In this document: positions 22,687-33,797 of the stretch, one piece after another
Layout: every line of letters begins with the position of its first letter
Numbering within the stretch: position 1 is the stretch's first letter
Origin: Collybiopsis luxurians FD-317 M1
Lineage: Eukaryota > Basidiomycota > Agaricomycetes > Agaricales > Omphalotaceae
Length of the DNA: 47,075 nt
Assembly: GCA_000827265.1 (NCBI GenBank)
Contig: KN834820.1
Span: 239,783 to 286,857, forward strand
Direction: 5' to 3'
The notes under the pieces: generated by a model
Databases searched by the model: none
Seen by the model: the letters and a program-made list of their open reading frames with translations, nothing else
Told to the model about the DNA's origin: nothing
Position numbers and translations under genes: made by a program

Positions 22687-25600
22687 TTATTGCGGAAGGG
22701 GTAAGGAATCTAAAGAAGGGGAGAAGGGATATGGGAAACACAAATCCAACCCTGCATTGAGAGCATCCAATGTGAATCTAGATTGGCTAGACACTGAGAA
22801 AGCAACAGTAAGGTGGCTTATCATTAGATGTAAGTGGCAATAATTGTTATCAGGACAATTAGCACTATCCCAGATTCTCTCTGTATTACCAATAGACACA
22901 GGTACAAGTCTGGGTCCATCAGGTAAAAATGCTACATGATCATTGTGGCCACAGAGAGGGTCACTAATCTGCATGCCAGTGGTAACAGCATCCCAGATCT
23001 GCACTGTCCTATCATCAGAGCCTGATGCAATTCTGGTTCCATCAGGAGAAAATGCTACAGACCAGACATAATGAGTGTGCCCATGAGAAAGATCACCAAT
23101 CTGAGTGCCAGTGGTGGTATCACAGATCCTCACTGTCCTGTCTGAGGACCCAGACACAATCCTGGTTCCATCAGGTGAAAATGCTACTGACTGGGCATAA
23201 TAATCATGGCCATACAGAGGATCATTAATCTGGGTGCCAGTGATAAAATCCCAGATCCTTACTGTCTGATCATCAGATGCAGATACAATCCTGATACCAT
23301 CAAGTGAAAATGCTACTGATCAGACATAACCATCATGGCCATAGAAAGGATCACCAATCTGGGTGCCAGTGAGAACATCTCAGATCCTCACTGTCTTGTC
23401 TGAAGATCCAGACACAATCCTGGTTCCATCAGGTGAATATGCAACTGACCAGATGTAATGATCATGGTCTTGGAGAGCATCACTAATCTGGGTGCCAGTT
23501 GTGGCATCCCAAATCCTCACTGTCCTGTCTGAAGATCCAGATACAATCCTAGTTCCATCAGGAAAGAACCACCAGTTTGAGTGCCAGTTGTGGCATCCCA
23601 GATCCTCACTGTCCTGTCTGAAGAGCCAGACACAATCCTGGTTCCATCAGGTGAAAATGCTACTGACTGGATACAATTCTTATGGCCATGAAGAACATCA
23701 CCAATCTGTGTTCCAGAGGCAATATCCCATATCCTCACTGTATTGTCAACAGCCCCAGTCACAATCCTAGTACCATCACTAGAGAATGCTACACTTTTCA
23801 CTGCTCCAGCTCCATTCGGGACTGCTATCTGCAGACTAGACCCTTTGGCCACCTTTTGCTCTACCTTCACTGCTCTTTTGAGTTCAACCTGTAAGTTGCT
23901 TTTCCTTTTCCAAAATGGAATGATACTCAGATACAAATGTGGTATAATTCCATTAACATCACTACTCCCAAATAACATCACCAAATTTTGCAAATCTGAC
24001 AACAGATATTTTATCTCTGTCAACTTCAAGGTCTGTACCTCCTGAGATCTTATTGGTATTTTTGCAAATATATAAAATTGTGAAACATAACATACCTGTA
24101 GCATCACTTCTAAGACTTCTCCACACCTCGGCAATGCCTTCATTAAATCCATGGCTTCTATCCAAAAAACCCCCTTCCTTTGTAAGAATTTCTGCAAATC
24201 ATTCATTAATGTATATTTTGACTGCGCCAATTTGACATGATTGCTTCAATACTGACAACAATATTGAAGGGTCTCCCCAACATTTTCCTTGATTTTTCCA
24301 TCTAATTCTTGCACTTCTGCATCTGATATAAAGGATGATGGAAGTTCACATATATTAAATCTCAATCCTTCCAATTCCCGGAAACATATCGGGCTCAATT
24401 GAAGGTGTTGTGCAGAAAAATTATACACCCTTCCACTGCTTAGAGAGCTGGTAATAAATTCTGGGAAAGATAAATAGAAAGTGCAAGTAGCTTGATTTAT
24501 TTTTGAAATATAACAAACTGCACGCAGTCTGGTCACAAGTCCTTCTACAATGTCTTCCTCCAAAGATAGTAGCTTTGGTACTGCTTTGCAAGACAATGGT
24601 TTATGTACAGAGATTATTGTGTGCAAAATTTTCCATCCCTGGGCCTGCTCATTCATCTCCAAATTTGTAGGAATTGCATCTTGTATAACTTGCACATAAA
24701 GCTGTTCAAGGTCTGCTGGTTTTTTATTCTGTCCCAATAATTTAGCAAACCTTTGTTTCTGCCAGGTGAGTACCTGTACATCCTTCACAAATTTGACTAC
24801 AGTTGCAGCATAGATAAAAAGCTCTCCACACAGTCTTGTCATTCTCTGAAGTTCCACTTCTGATGCTCTATTATTCAGCTCTGCCTTGACATATGTAAGG
24901 ATGTCTTCTTGAACTTCAGTTTCCTCCACCTGATGTAAAATGAGCTCTTTTACTTTTAACATTTCCCCCTGAGCTAAATTAGATTGCATCAATTGCTCAA
25001 TAACATGCTTTTAGCAACTCATTAAGAGGAACTTCATTCTGGGAAGTTTGTTCCTCTGGATTGCATCCATTAGTGGACTCAATGCTACTTCAACATTTTA
25101 CATTCATCCAAAGCATCTACCACAAGTACTGGCAGTTTCATGATTTTCTGATTATATTTCATCAAATCCTGCCATGGTTCAATGAATAGCCTTAGCATTT
25201 GCTCATCTGGCTTCTTTGAGGAAATTTCAGGATTTCTACTTAGAATATCCCTGAGCAAAGAAGCAAATCCTCTAGAGTACCTGGCTAATTGATATGCCAA
25301 GGTAGGGATAATCAGCTGGTAATTCTTACACTCAGGTATTTGTCAAGAGCAAAAGAAAGAGCCAGCAAGAGAGCCTTGTGCATCAAGGTTCTTACAGGTA
25401 GACATAGCAATGGTGCTCTTTCCTGTTCCAGCCATATCACAGATCCAGTAACTGGATGGGACATCAGCATTAGAAGCCCATTCATTGATATCTTCAAGAA
25501 TCTTTTTTAATGTGCCTTCTTGGCAGAATCTTTGTGCATGTTGCATACCAACATCTGCATCATAAAATGCCTGAGCAGAGTGATGTAACTTTGCCAGAGC

Positions 25601-26964
25601 AAATTCCTAATTATGCCATGAATTTTGTCATTGGTTAGTCACCTTCTTAAATTACCTGCAAGATTTTCCTAGTGTCCGTTTTGATAGCAGAAATCAGTTT
25701 TGTCTACAGGTTTGTAAACATATATTCTTTGATTTTACATCTGACCAAATTTACTTGGCATTCCTGATATGCATCCCGAAGATCCTTCTGAAAAACTTGA
25801 ATTTTTTCACCTATCTGGTCCTTCTTAACCACCTTCATAAAATTGTTACTGTATGTCTGTTCCTTGGCTCTCTTGTTGATTCTGTCAAGCTTGCTACCAG
25901 AAAATGAGTAATCAATGTCATTACCCTATAACACTTAGGTAATCCAAAACATGGAACATGATGGAATTACATGTGTTGAACCAGTTGGGCAACCTGTCCC
26001 TTGCTGGGCCTAAGGTTACATACACCTATACCCTGTTTCTGGGACCATGTTACCCCAGTTCAGCCTGCAAGGAAACCATAGTGGCACCGCTCCGCTACAT
26101 ACCTGAAGCAAATACTGAAGTGAATTATCTTACTTGGCCAAATTTTGGACAATCTGCCTTTCAGATTCATCCATACCATTTTTGTGTAGCTGTTCATGCA
26201 TGAACTTTGTCTGAGAGATTAAATTTTCTGCAAGGGCTTGAAGAGCCTCTGTATTTCTGGCTACTTTCTATAGAAAATTTTATGTGATAAGTTGAAGGTA
26301 ATTTTTTTAGAACTGACCTTGTAAATGAAAATGCACTCAATAACACCACCGACCACAGCCTGCAAAGGTGCGACAGGTTCAAAACTTCTTTCAGAATACC
26401 CAAGGCAGTTGCAAGGGTGTCAACTACAACCCCAGATCCTATAGTACCTGCTTAGAAGATACCTGTAATGCAGCTTCCAGTTCAGTAAGTGGGGCACAAG
26501 ATGTGGTTACGAGTGCATGGAATGGAATGGAATGCCAAGTTTCTGCTCTGACAATTCTGTGCCTGATCCAAGGCAGGCAATTTTGAATTGATCTAATTTT
26601 TGCAATTTATACAATTTTAGTTAGTTTTCATTACATTGATTGATGATCCAGGATCCGCGAGGTAATTTGTTCCAATTACCGAAAAGGGCACGAGTCCCGC
26701 CACGCGTTAGCGTTGGCCCACTATGTGTCAAGTATCACTCTTAAGGCTGGTTACCCCAGCCCTGGACCTGGGACCTATATCAGACTGATAGAATACCAAC
26801 GATGCAGTTCCAAAGTCTGGGGAAACAGTGCCAGTGGCAGTTGAAGCCACACTGCCCATCAGTGTGGCCTTTCGATTGTTCTTTTTTCCAAAGAATTTCT
26901 TGACTTTGATGGCAGTTTGGTGCATTGTTGATTTTACTCCGACAATAGTGGAAGAGAGTGGCAT
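22687..26964 (-). pseudogene. NACHT-WD40 NLR pseudogene
   Basis: Fungal NACHT-WD40 (NWD) proteins are cytosolic non-self sensors; the WD40 face binds ligands. A first exon from ATG 26964 (MPLSSTIVGVKSTMHQTA) is plausible. The N-terminal helical region is split over short exons at about 26.5-25.6 kb (VVGGVIECIFIY with a frameshift before it; VARNTEALQALAENLISQ; QVFQKDLRDAYQECQ). NACHT follows: Walker A DMAGTGKST near 25430, Walker B VLVVDALDE near 25100, LPRMKFLLMS. Between them a TGA at 25343-25345 interrupts an otherwise continuous frame. An intron (about 24042-24095) precedes SDVNGIIPHLYLSIIPFW and the WD40 array. Other lesions are a frameshift near 25090, a TAA near 25010, two TGG-to-TGA changes in the WD40 array and a 40-bp deletion there. 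Many small lesions indicate long decay. Confidence 0.85.
22880..23820 (-). repeat. WD40 repeat array, 129-bp period, about 8 units
   Basis: On the plus strand CCATCAGGTGAAAATGC-like words recur at 22916, 23039, 23168, 23297, 23426, 23555, 23644 and 23773. The spacing is exactly 129 bp in all but two steps: 123, and 89 because of a 40-bp deletion. Units translate on the minus strand as VAFSPDGTRIVSGSSDRTVRIWD, cited in part only as VAFSPDGTRI and DRTVRIWD. High unit-to-unit similarity is typical of fungal NWD genes, where repeats are shuffled by recombination. Two units carry TGA in place of a Trp codon. Confidence 0.85.
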
Positions 26965-28702
26965 TTACAGCTGCAGCTTGTCTTTTTTATACTTTGGTGG
27001 TTAACAGCTAGCAAGTTATGATGATTTATGGTGTGCACACTCGTCCATGATTAGTTGAATTGAAAAGATCAACCTGGTTTGTTGGCCAACATCACAAAAA
27101 GTCAAGAATGAATTGATTGGCATGACCGGCTTTTCGGCTTGCCCACAAGTTGCTCCGCCACCTGCGACCTTCTCGGGCTCCCACGCTGATAACTAAGCAC
27201 TTGGGAGGTTGGGTTAGGTTGGTCACACACCACAGGTGTGCCTGGTTAATCAGTTAGGGTTCTTTTGCCGCCGCACCACTGTCGAAAGTCGAGTTTATCC
27301 ATCAATCTATACCCGCATACTTAAAAACTGTCCCTAGCGCTTTGATGGCCGACGTTGGGGATGCAAAGAGTCGTGAAAAGGTGCTCGCCATGTTCACCGT
27401 TACCCCATTCGCAGGCTATTTTCCCATGCATAAGCAAACGCGAAATTTATCTGGCCTACCAGAGCAAGTCTTGCCCTTGGACCGACCGTTGGTGGATTCA
27501 TATATGTATCGGGAGCCCCACGGCGATGGCTCCTTTGGGTACTGACAATTTTTGTGCGTTCGGCATCCAAGATATCCTTCTCTGTAAACTTGCGCGGAAT
27601 CTCAGGCCGACGTATGTTCGATACTAATTGTACTCACGTTGCCGGAATCATACGCGTGAGTGTATCCTTCCTCCTTACTATCGTAAATTTGACAGCATTT
27701 CAGGCCTATCATTTTGGTGAAGAAGGTGCGTCGGATTCTGAAAGAGACTGGAGAGCATAGTGTTATACTTGATTTGTGTGAGACGAATCGGGAAGACAAG
27801 GTAACCAATGCTGGACCAGTCTCAACTCACACTCCGTTTGTTTATTCTTACGGACAGTCCTTGTCTGACCTGCCGACTATGAGTTTTTGTAATTTTGTTT
27901 ACGGTTCACAATTTTCCTGCCTGCTCTGAAGTTCTCAAGCTTTTATACATGAATCTGTCTCTTTTCTTTGTCTTCTTCCTTGTCTTGAATTCCCAGTCGT
28001 GGACTTCCAGAAGTCACTAGATCTAAAGGCTATGATACCGATTATGTATGAGTAATTATATCAAGCTAAGAACATTTATTATCTTCATTATTAAACCTGT
28101 TAACAGCGAGGGTCTTGCCAGCAATAAGTTTAGACTAAGTTCAGACCCACTCCCATTGCCAAAAAGAGGAAAAGAGGGAAGCAAAGGAATGAGCCGGAGG
28201 TGTAATAATTAAATTACTTAACTACTGATAGGATAACCGTTTGAAATTCTGAGCTGGCTACACATGTCAATCCAAGCATGAACAGGTCTGAGTGCCCGAC
28301 GCGGAAGGCTTCTGTAGGCATCTGGGCAAAATAAATTGAGCTCAGTAGTACTTTTATGAGTTTAGTAGTACCTTTATGAGTTTTCTGCCTCAAACTTTAC
28401 ATATATATGCGATACACGGAATGTCGCAGCTGATCTTCCCTCATCCAGTGATACTTAACCGGCTAATTTTGTAAGTTTATATGGAAGATCCTGCTTCAAA
28501 ACTGGTTAAACACTCTTCTGAAGTTATCCGGTTTCAATATTTTAGGTAGTAAATTTGTACTTTGGAAAAAGCTAGCTTCTCCCACTTTCTTAGAGTGGCT
28601 TTGTATATGTGCAATCGCTGAAAAATTTAGAGTATTTCATGCTATAGTATTTAAGTTCCGTTATATATACTAATTATCAGTCTTGAAGACATGAATGCAT
28701 AG
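26965..28702. other. intergenic; short frame at 27345-27545 unassigned
   Basis: CG content rises sharply after about 26640. An ATG at 27345 opens a 67-codon frame (MADVGDAKSREKVLAMFTVT) with ordinary codon use, and CCGCATACTTAAAAACT lies upstream. No family is recognised and no continuation exon is convincing. The region 27950-28690 shows nothing; it includes the 3' flank of the minus-strand 7TM gene. Confidence 0.35.
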
Positions 28703-30307
28703 TTACATTGCTTCTATGTTTAGCTCAGACCTCCGATCGAACATGCTCGGACACTCGGATATGGTGCTCGTTAAAGTATCCACCCCACTGTCATATTCTT
28801 CAAGATTCGCCGCTGGCACTCTCAATACCCTATCCTTCGTCCCACCCAACAAATTTGATCCTGGTGCAAACCGTATCGTAGACTGCCTCGGTGGAGATGC
28901 CTTCTCGATATCTCGAGCGGCAGGTTCTCTGCTGCTTCCGTCCAATACTGAGGATTTTTCCAAGATGGATTGTTGCGAAGCTATGACTGATACTACCAGT
29001 GCTGAGTATGTTCCCTAGTTATGAAGAGAATAAGATATACACAATGTCCACTCAAAAAACAATTAGGGAGAATACCGACTGCAAAGAACTCGGTGAACTG
29101 GCTAACAATTGCTCGGCCAAATTGTGAAGGCGCACTGCCAACGCTAGTCAAGATGGTCAAAACGCCATTTGCGACCTTGTAATAATGGCATAGGTAACTT
29201 TGAATGTGTGTACCGCCATATCTTTCGAAGTGGACTCACCTGGGCCGCACAGTAGAATAGACCACACTCCACTAGTGATAGCAAAATCTGGAAGGGCACA
29301 TTCCTGCTCACTTTATCCCGAGAGATTGTATCTTTGATAGATTGTCGAAAGAGCCTAACATTAATCCGTTCAACCAGCACGAACGATTTTTGAACAGCAT
29401 CTCGTTCGTACCCAGCTTTGATCATAATGCAGCTCGTAGCCGCAAGATTCACAGTTAATGAGACAAACATACTCGCGGCATCCACCTTCAGGAATCCATT
29501 TCCGCTTGCTCCCTTATTTCTCGTAAGAATTATTGCAAAATTTGTCACGTCATATATTGATGTAGCTATTCCGAAGTAAGCGATATTTTCCAGTTAGCTA
29601 TTCGCACTCCATAGCGGGTAATGGAAGTAACATACCTGCACTTCCAGTCAATAGCAGACACAACACATACCGGACAGCCCTCGAATTGGACCAGAGAACG
29701 GAGGCACGCCAGACAACGATTGCATCGCCGGCAAAGAACTATAACCAAAGGTCAGATAAGTAACGATCGGCGAACTCAGCGATCATGAATGTGAGCAGTT
29801 GCTTACATTCAAAACCTGAAAGGTAAGGGATGCAATTCCATATGGCTGTGCCTTCAAATTCGATGTGGCCATTCGATCGAGATATGAAATACTATTACTC
29901 GGAGATTGAGACCAAGAGAGTCCAGTGAGAGTCTCTCCAACATTCGATATAAACTGCCCGGTGACGGTGAAGAGAGTGAAATTTGTGAGGAGTAGTAGGA
30001 AACGGACAGTTTTGGAGTTGCGTGCTCGATATCTATGAAGGATCACAAAAATTGAGCAAGACAGAGAGAGAGTATATGCGGAGGCGTACCGTAGAACTTT
30101 TATCGAGACCACAAAGATTGGTAAAGAGAGACCTGCCAACAAAAAAAAACAGAATGGCAATGGTCAATACACATGTAATAGCATTGACAAGACATTCGTG
30201 CCATAGAACAAGGCCGTTGCAAGGACATAAACAACATCAAAATATGCTGAGGAACCAATCTGGTCTGCCACTTCATTGTTGGAAACGGCGATGGAACAAG
30301 ACTCCAT
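28703..30307 (-). CDS. seven-transmembrane protein (basidiomycete VVWRA family)
   Basis: Six exons fit with perfect phase: 30171-30307, 29807-30032, 29636-29738, 29240-29565, 29076-29175, 28703-29001 (396 codons plus stop; introns 64-138 nt). I start at ATG 30307 (MESCSIAVSNNEV). Hydrophobic segments in order: YFDVVYVLATALFYGTNVLS; VRFLLLLTNFTLFTVTG; FFAGDAIVVWRASVLW followed by VLCLLLTG; TNFAIIL; AASMFVSLTVNLAATSCI; VPFQILLSLVECGLFYCAA; QFTEFFAVALVVSVIAS. The acidic/aromatic G-D-x-I-V-V-W-R-A motif is common in uncharacterised 7TM proteins of Agaricomycetes. The tail is about 85 residues, hydrophilic and Ser/Arg-rich, presumably cytoplasmic. Ligand and function are unknown; a receptor-like role is inference. 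Two decayed relatives lie in the window. Confidence 0.82.
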
Positions 30308-31989
30308 GGCTGATGGTATCGAGGTGAGGAAGATAAGCTCTTGCAAGCTGCATAAGGAGACACCCTTGAGCGACTCCTGTTCATTTTATACTTGGAATCC
30401 TCTAGCTTGAGTTTAAAAATGGTACTAGAAATTAATACGTAACTTACTACGTGGAGTGACATTTTCTTGCAATGACACCACTCAGGTGGTGCTTTCAAAG
30501 CTGGAGTGAGATTTGGTGGATATAAGGACGGTTTAATGGAAGTGATAACATCTATACTTAATTATGAAATAAAGACGGATCCAAAACCTTCGTACTGGCT
30601 TCCATAAAAGTTCCCAAGGTAGACACGAATGCCTATTCAAATGTATTTGCCATTTGGCACTTGTGGTTCAAATAAAGCTAAAAAAAGTCATATTCGCGCG
30701 AGAATGACCCATAGCATACTCGTATGGAAGTAGAACAAATTGACAATTCTTTTCTATTTGGTCTCAAAATTGGACTTTTTCATTGAGTAAATTCCCCCTA
30801 GGGCGAGTTCTCAGGGTCTTGCAGCAGGTGTCTTGTTTTTCACTTTTATTCGGATTTCTATTTCACTTCTCGTTGCAGAAACTCCCATATTATTGCCATT
30901 ATCTCTGACTCGGAAGGTCTGGACTGGGGAGAAACTGCCCCCAAACAATTCTCGGAGCGTCCAAAGTTCAGCCAGCGAAAGAGTCACAGCGCTCGTTTAG
31001 AACTTCCGAAAGCTCTCAATTTTCAGCATCTGTCCGACTTTTTGACTCCGGCTCAGCAGCAAATTTAGTCCGACTTGAGTCCGACAAACATCATCCATTA
31101 AATCACACTCCAATTTTCTAGTATTGAAGGCTCCACGTAACATTGCAAACACTACTCCACATACAGGATAGAAAATCTGTTGTACCAAAATCATAGTGCG
31201 TTAGATGCACCACTCGAGGCATCAGCCTGGTTAGTCATAAAATACTAATTGTTTTTGATGGAGTTGCTGCCTCAGCGAATTGACCAAATTCTATCCCAAA
31301 GCTTAATCATCAAGTCGCATGATGATAATGTCACCCCACCAAATCCGGTTTTTTAGTTTTGGCCACTCAGTATAGTAAGGTTTGACTAATAGACAAAAAA
31401 GTCTGCATAAAGATGTGATTTTGGGGAGAAAATGAAGGGAGAAAATTGTTGCTTGATTAGAGGTTCGCGCCTGGCGACGGGTCCGAACCCAGACCTGAAC
31501 CTGAGGTTCAAGGTCCAAGAATTCTGAACCGGACCTGAGATTCAGATTCAAAGGTCAACAAAAAGACCAGGTCCGTGGACCGGACGGAACCACTAGCAAA
31601 ACTGGCTCCTGTGGACAATGGCTGAAATTGAGGTGTGAAGAGCAAACCAGTCAAGCAAGGAAGAAGGAAGGTTTATGGACAATTTTGTACTGTTGACTCA
31701 TTATTTTTGGTGGCTACTGCACATGTAATTCCTAATATGGACAATCAAGGCCAATTGTTTGTGGTCACTTATTTGAGTGGATAACCTACTAGTAGACGCT
31801 ACCCATCTTTGCTTGGTCAATATAAGCAGTTTATATTATCGGAGAGCTGTTCCTGTTTATCAAATAATTACTGCAACAGGATACTATAGCGTGCCTACCA
31901 ATATTTATAGATTACAATCAATTGGGCTTCAACTTAAATGAGTCAGGAGGTGAACTTACAGCAGAGAAGATGGAAATGGCATCTATAAC
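30308..31989. other. intergenic, no gene seen
   Basis: The 5' flank of the 7TM gene and further non-coding DNA. Apart from the degenerate hexamer tract at 31480-31590 I see no feature. Base composition changes gradually back to CpG-poor from about 31.6 kb. Confidence 0.4.
31480..31590. repeat. degenerate ACCTGA/GGTTCA hexamer tract
   Basis: Words such as GACCTGAACCTGAGGTTC and GGTCCGTGGACCGGACGG recur imperfectly over about 110 bp. The tract is similar in kind to those at 9899-9990 and 8100-8220 and is non-coding. Confidence 0.55.
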
Positions 31990-32860
31990 CTTCTCGACCT
32001 GTCACCTCAGTAGATCCGAAGTCCACTGTAGTAGTGTATGTATCCAATATAACCATAATGGTGAAAACTGCTTGAATTGCAAAATATATAACACTAGACC
32101 CAATCAACAGAAGTAGGATGTTGTCAACCCTTGCTCATCTGCGGACTGCAGCCTCTGCCACGATACAATGGTGATTCCTTCAGTATTGCTGGATGTTAGA
32201 GTTAGGCACTAATAGTAAAAGCCAGGGCACTTATCATGCCTTCCATGCAATCAAACTAGTTGCAAATATATTTACAACTAGAGCTCACATGCCTCATAAC
32301 CAATCTAAAATTGTGGTTGAATCGGCATGTAATTCTGTTTTGACTTCAATATCATTCAGGATACAATCTGCAAGATCGATTCCTATGCCATGTGGTCATT
32401 CAGTAATATGAGTTATTTTTCATCTTGAATATGCTGCTTACACACCAATAGTGGCAATCATGAGGAGCACAAGTGCAAGCTTCAGAAGCCTAGCATCATT
32501 CTGAAGAAGAGTCTATGCCCTCCAAGCTAATGATATCACTCAGAAGAACCTGGATTATTTATCAAAAAGTTTGAATGAAGCACAGACCGAGGAGACTGAC
32601 ACAATTTTTTAAAGGCCAATCTGCCATATACTGCAGTAATGAAACTTTGGCATTCGCTACCTGTGCTTGAACTTCCAAACTTTTCCCGATACATGTGAAT
32701 AAAAGTGAACCGGTCCAAGATCAGAGTGAAGGGTCCAATGTAAAAGACTTCCTAGGTGAGGGCAATAGATACTACAACTTCCGAGCAAGCCAGAAGTGCC
32801 ATTCGTGAGTGGGTCCAAGATTTGGTTCTGAAGCCAATAATGCAACATACATGTGAGGTG
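31990..32860 (-). pseudogene. decayed second member of the 7TM family
   Basis: On the minus strand, about 32150-32030 reads NILLLLIGSSVIYFAIQAV and TIMVILDTYTT, matching the late transmembrane exon of the 28703-30307 gene. About 32850-32600 contains frames such as FYIGPFTLILDRFTFIHMYR that look like earlier transmembrane or loop segments, but frames are broken. DNA at 32030-32440 aligns with the remnant at about 10900-11270. No intact exon chain can be built. Confidence 0.55.
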
Positions 32861-33797
32861 GAATTTAAGCTGTCAATAATTTTAAGTAATTCCTACACTA
32901 GAGTTTGAATTGCAATGGACATTGCTGCAGTAAAACCGCCTAGAGGTAAAAGATCAATGGGTATCTAATTCGGAGTTTTGAGTACTTAGTTGATATCAGG
33001 TCATATATACCGTAGCCAGTCGTCATCCGCAATAAAGCTATGATATTCTTATAGCCAGTATCGGCAAAGGCAGCAATTATTTGGGATTTCACGCCAGAAA
33101 CATGTATGCCTTAGGCAATCCTTGCATGTAGAGATGAGTTGATCATCTTGTTGTGTTGATTTTCAGGCGTAGTCTCGGGAATGTACTCGCTGTTGTCATC
33201 TGATCAAAGTTTGTATCTAGGAGTAAGGGGCCAAAGTCTTTTCTCATCCGTGTTATTTCCTGAGAACTTCGCCCAGGATAATCTGTGATGGTTTATTAGA
33301 TTGAAAAACATGAAATACAAACGCTAGTGCCGTGAACTGATTTCCGGGCTCTGTTGATAACATCAGCTTTGACCAGGGAAGGAAAGCACATTTGCAGGGT
33401 CGCACCCAGCCTCTTGACAAGGTTATCAATTTGTAGAATCCTGTGAAGAACAGCGAAAAAAGACCTTCTGCTAAAACAGCGGTCAGCCAGGACTTTCTTG
33501 AGTCTTGACCTCATATAGCTCTCATCGGATTGTTCCAGAACATTTTGAAATAGAACCTCCACAAGAACTTGGAGTAAGTTGATCATAAGTAAATAGATAC
33601 TATATATTATGTTACGGAGGTCACTGCTACGTGGAATCTGTTGTAAAGATGTGTCCAGAGTCCATGCTGACGTAGACTGAATGTCAGTTTTGCGTAACTC
33701 ATAATCTCATTATAGACACCCTCCTCATCCATCTTCTTCATCCCCACCCTCCCAACACCCCTCAGGAAGTTACAGTGCGTTATCTCAGATCATTGCA
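32861..33797. other. intergenic between the 7TM remnant and the G-alpha gene
   Basis: A minus-strand frame (33586-33296, 96 codons) is open but has no recognised motif and no partner exon. The last 200 bases should contain the 3' UTR of the G-alpha gene; no AATAAA is obvious. Confidence 0.4.

Noticed and set aside
23517..24230. Intact short WD40 protein gene
   Set aside because: The frame is only one exon of the NACHT-WD40 pseudogene and reads through a proper 54-nt intron whose length is a multiple of three.
26640..26760. Possible tRNA-like region rich in short GC stems
   Set aside because: No acceptor stem pairs at the right distance and there is no convincing B box (GGTTCGAATCC type).
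27160..27240. 5S rRNA-like stretch (AAGCACTTGGGAGG, then GGGTTAGG)
   Set aside because: Only short words resemble a 5S gene; the internal promoter boxes and closing stem cannot be assembled.
33296..33586. 96-codon minus-strand frame upstream of the 7TM remnant
   Set aside because: No recognisable motif, no compatible exon on either side, and no homologous frame near the other 7TM copies.
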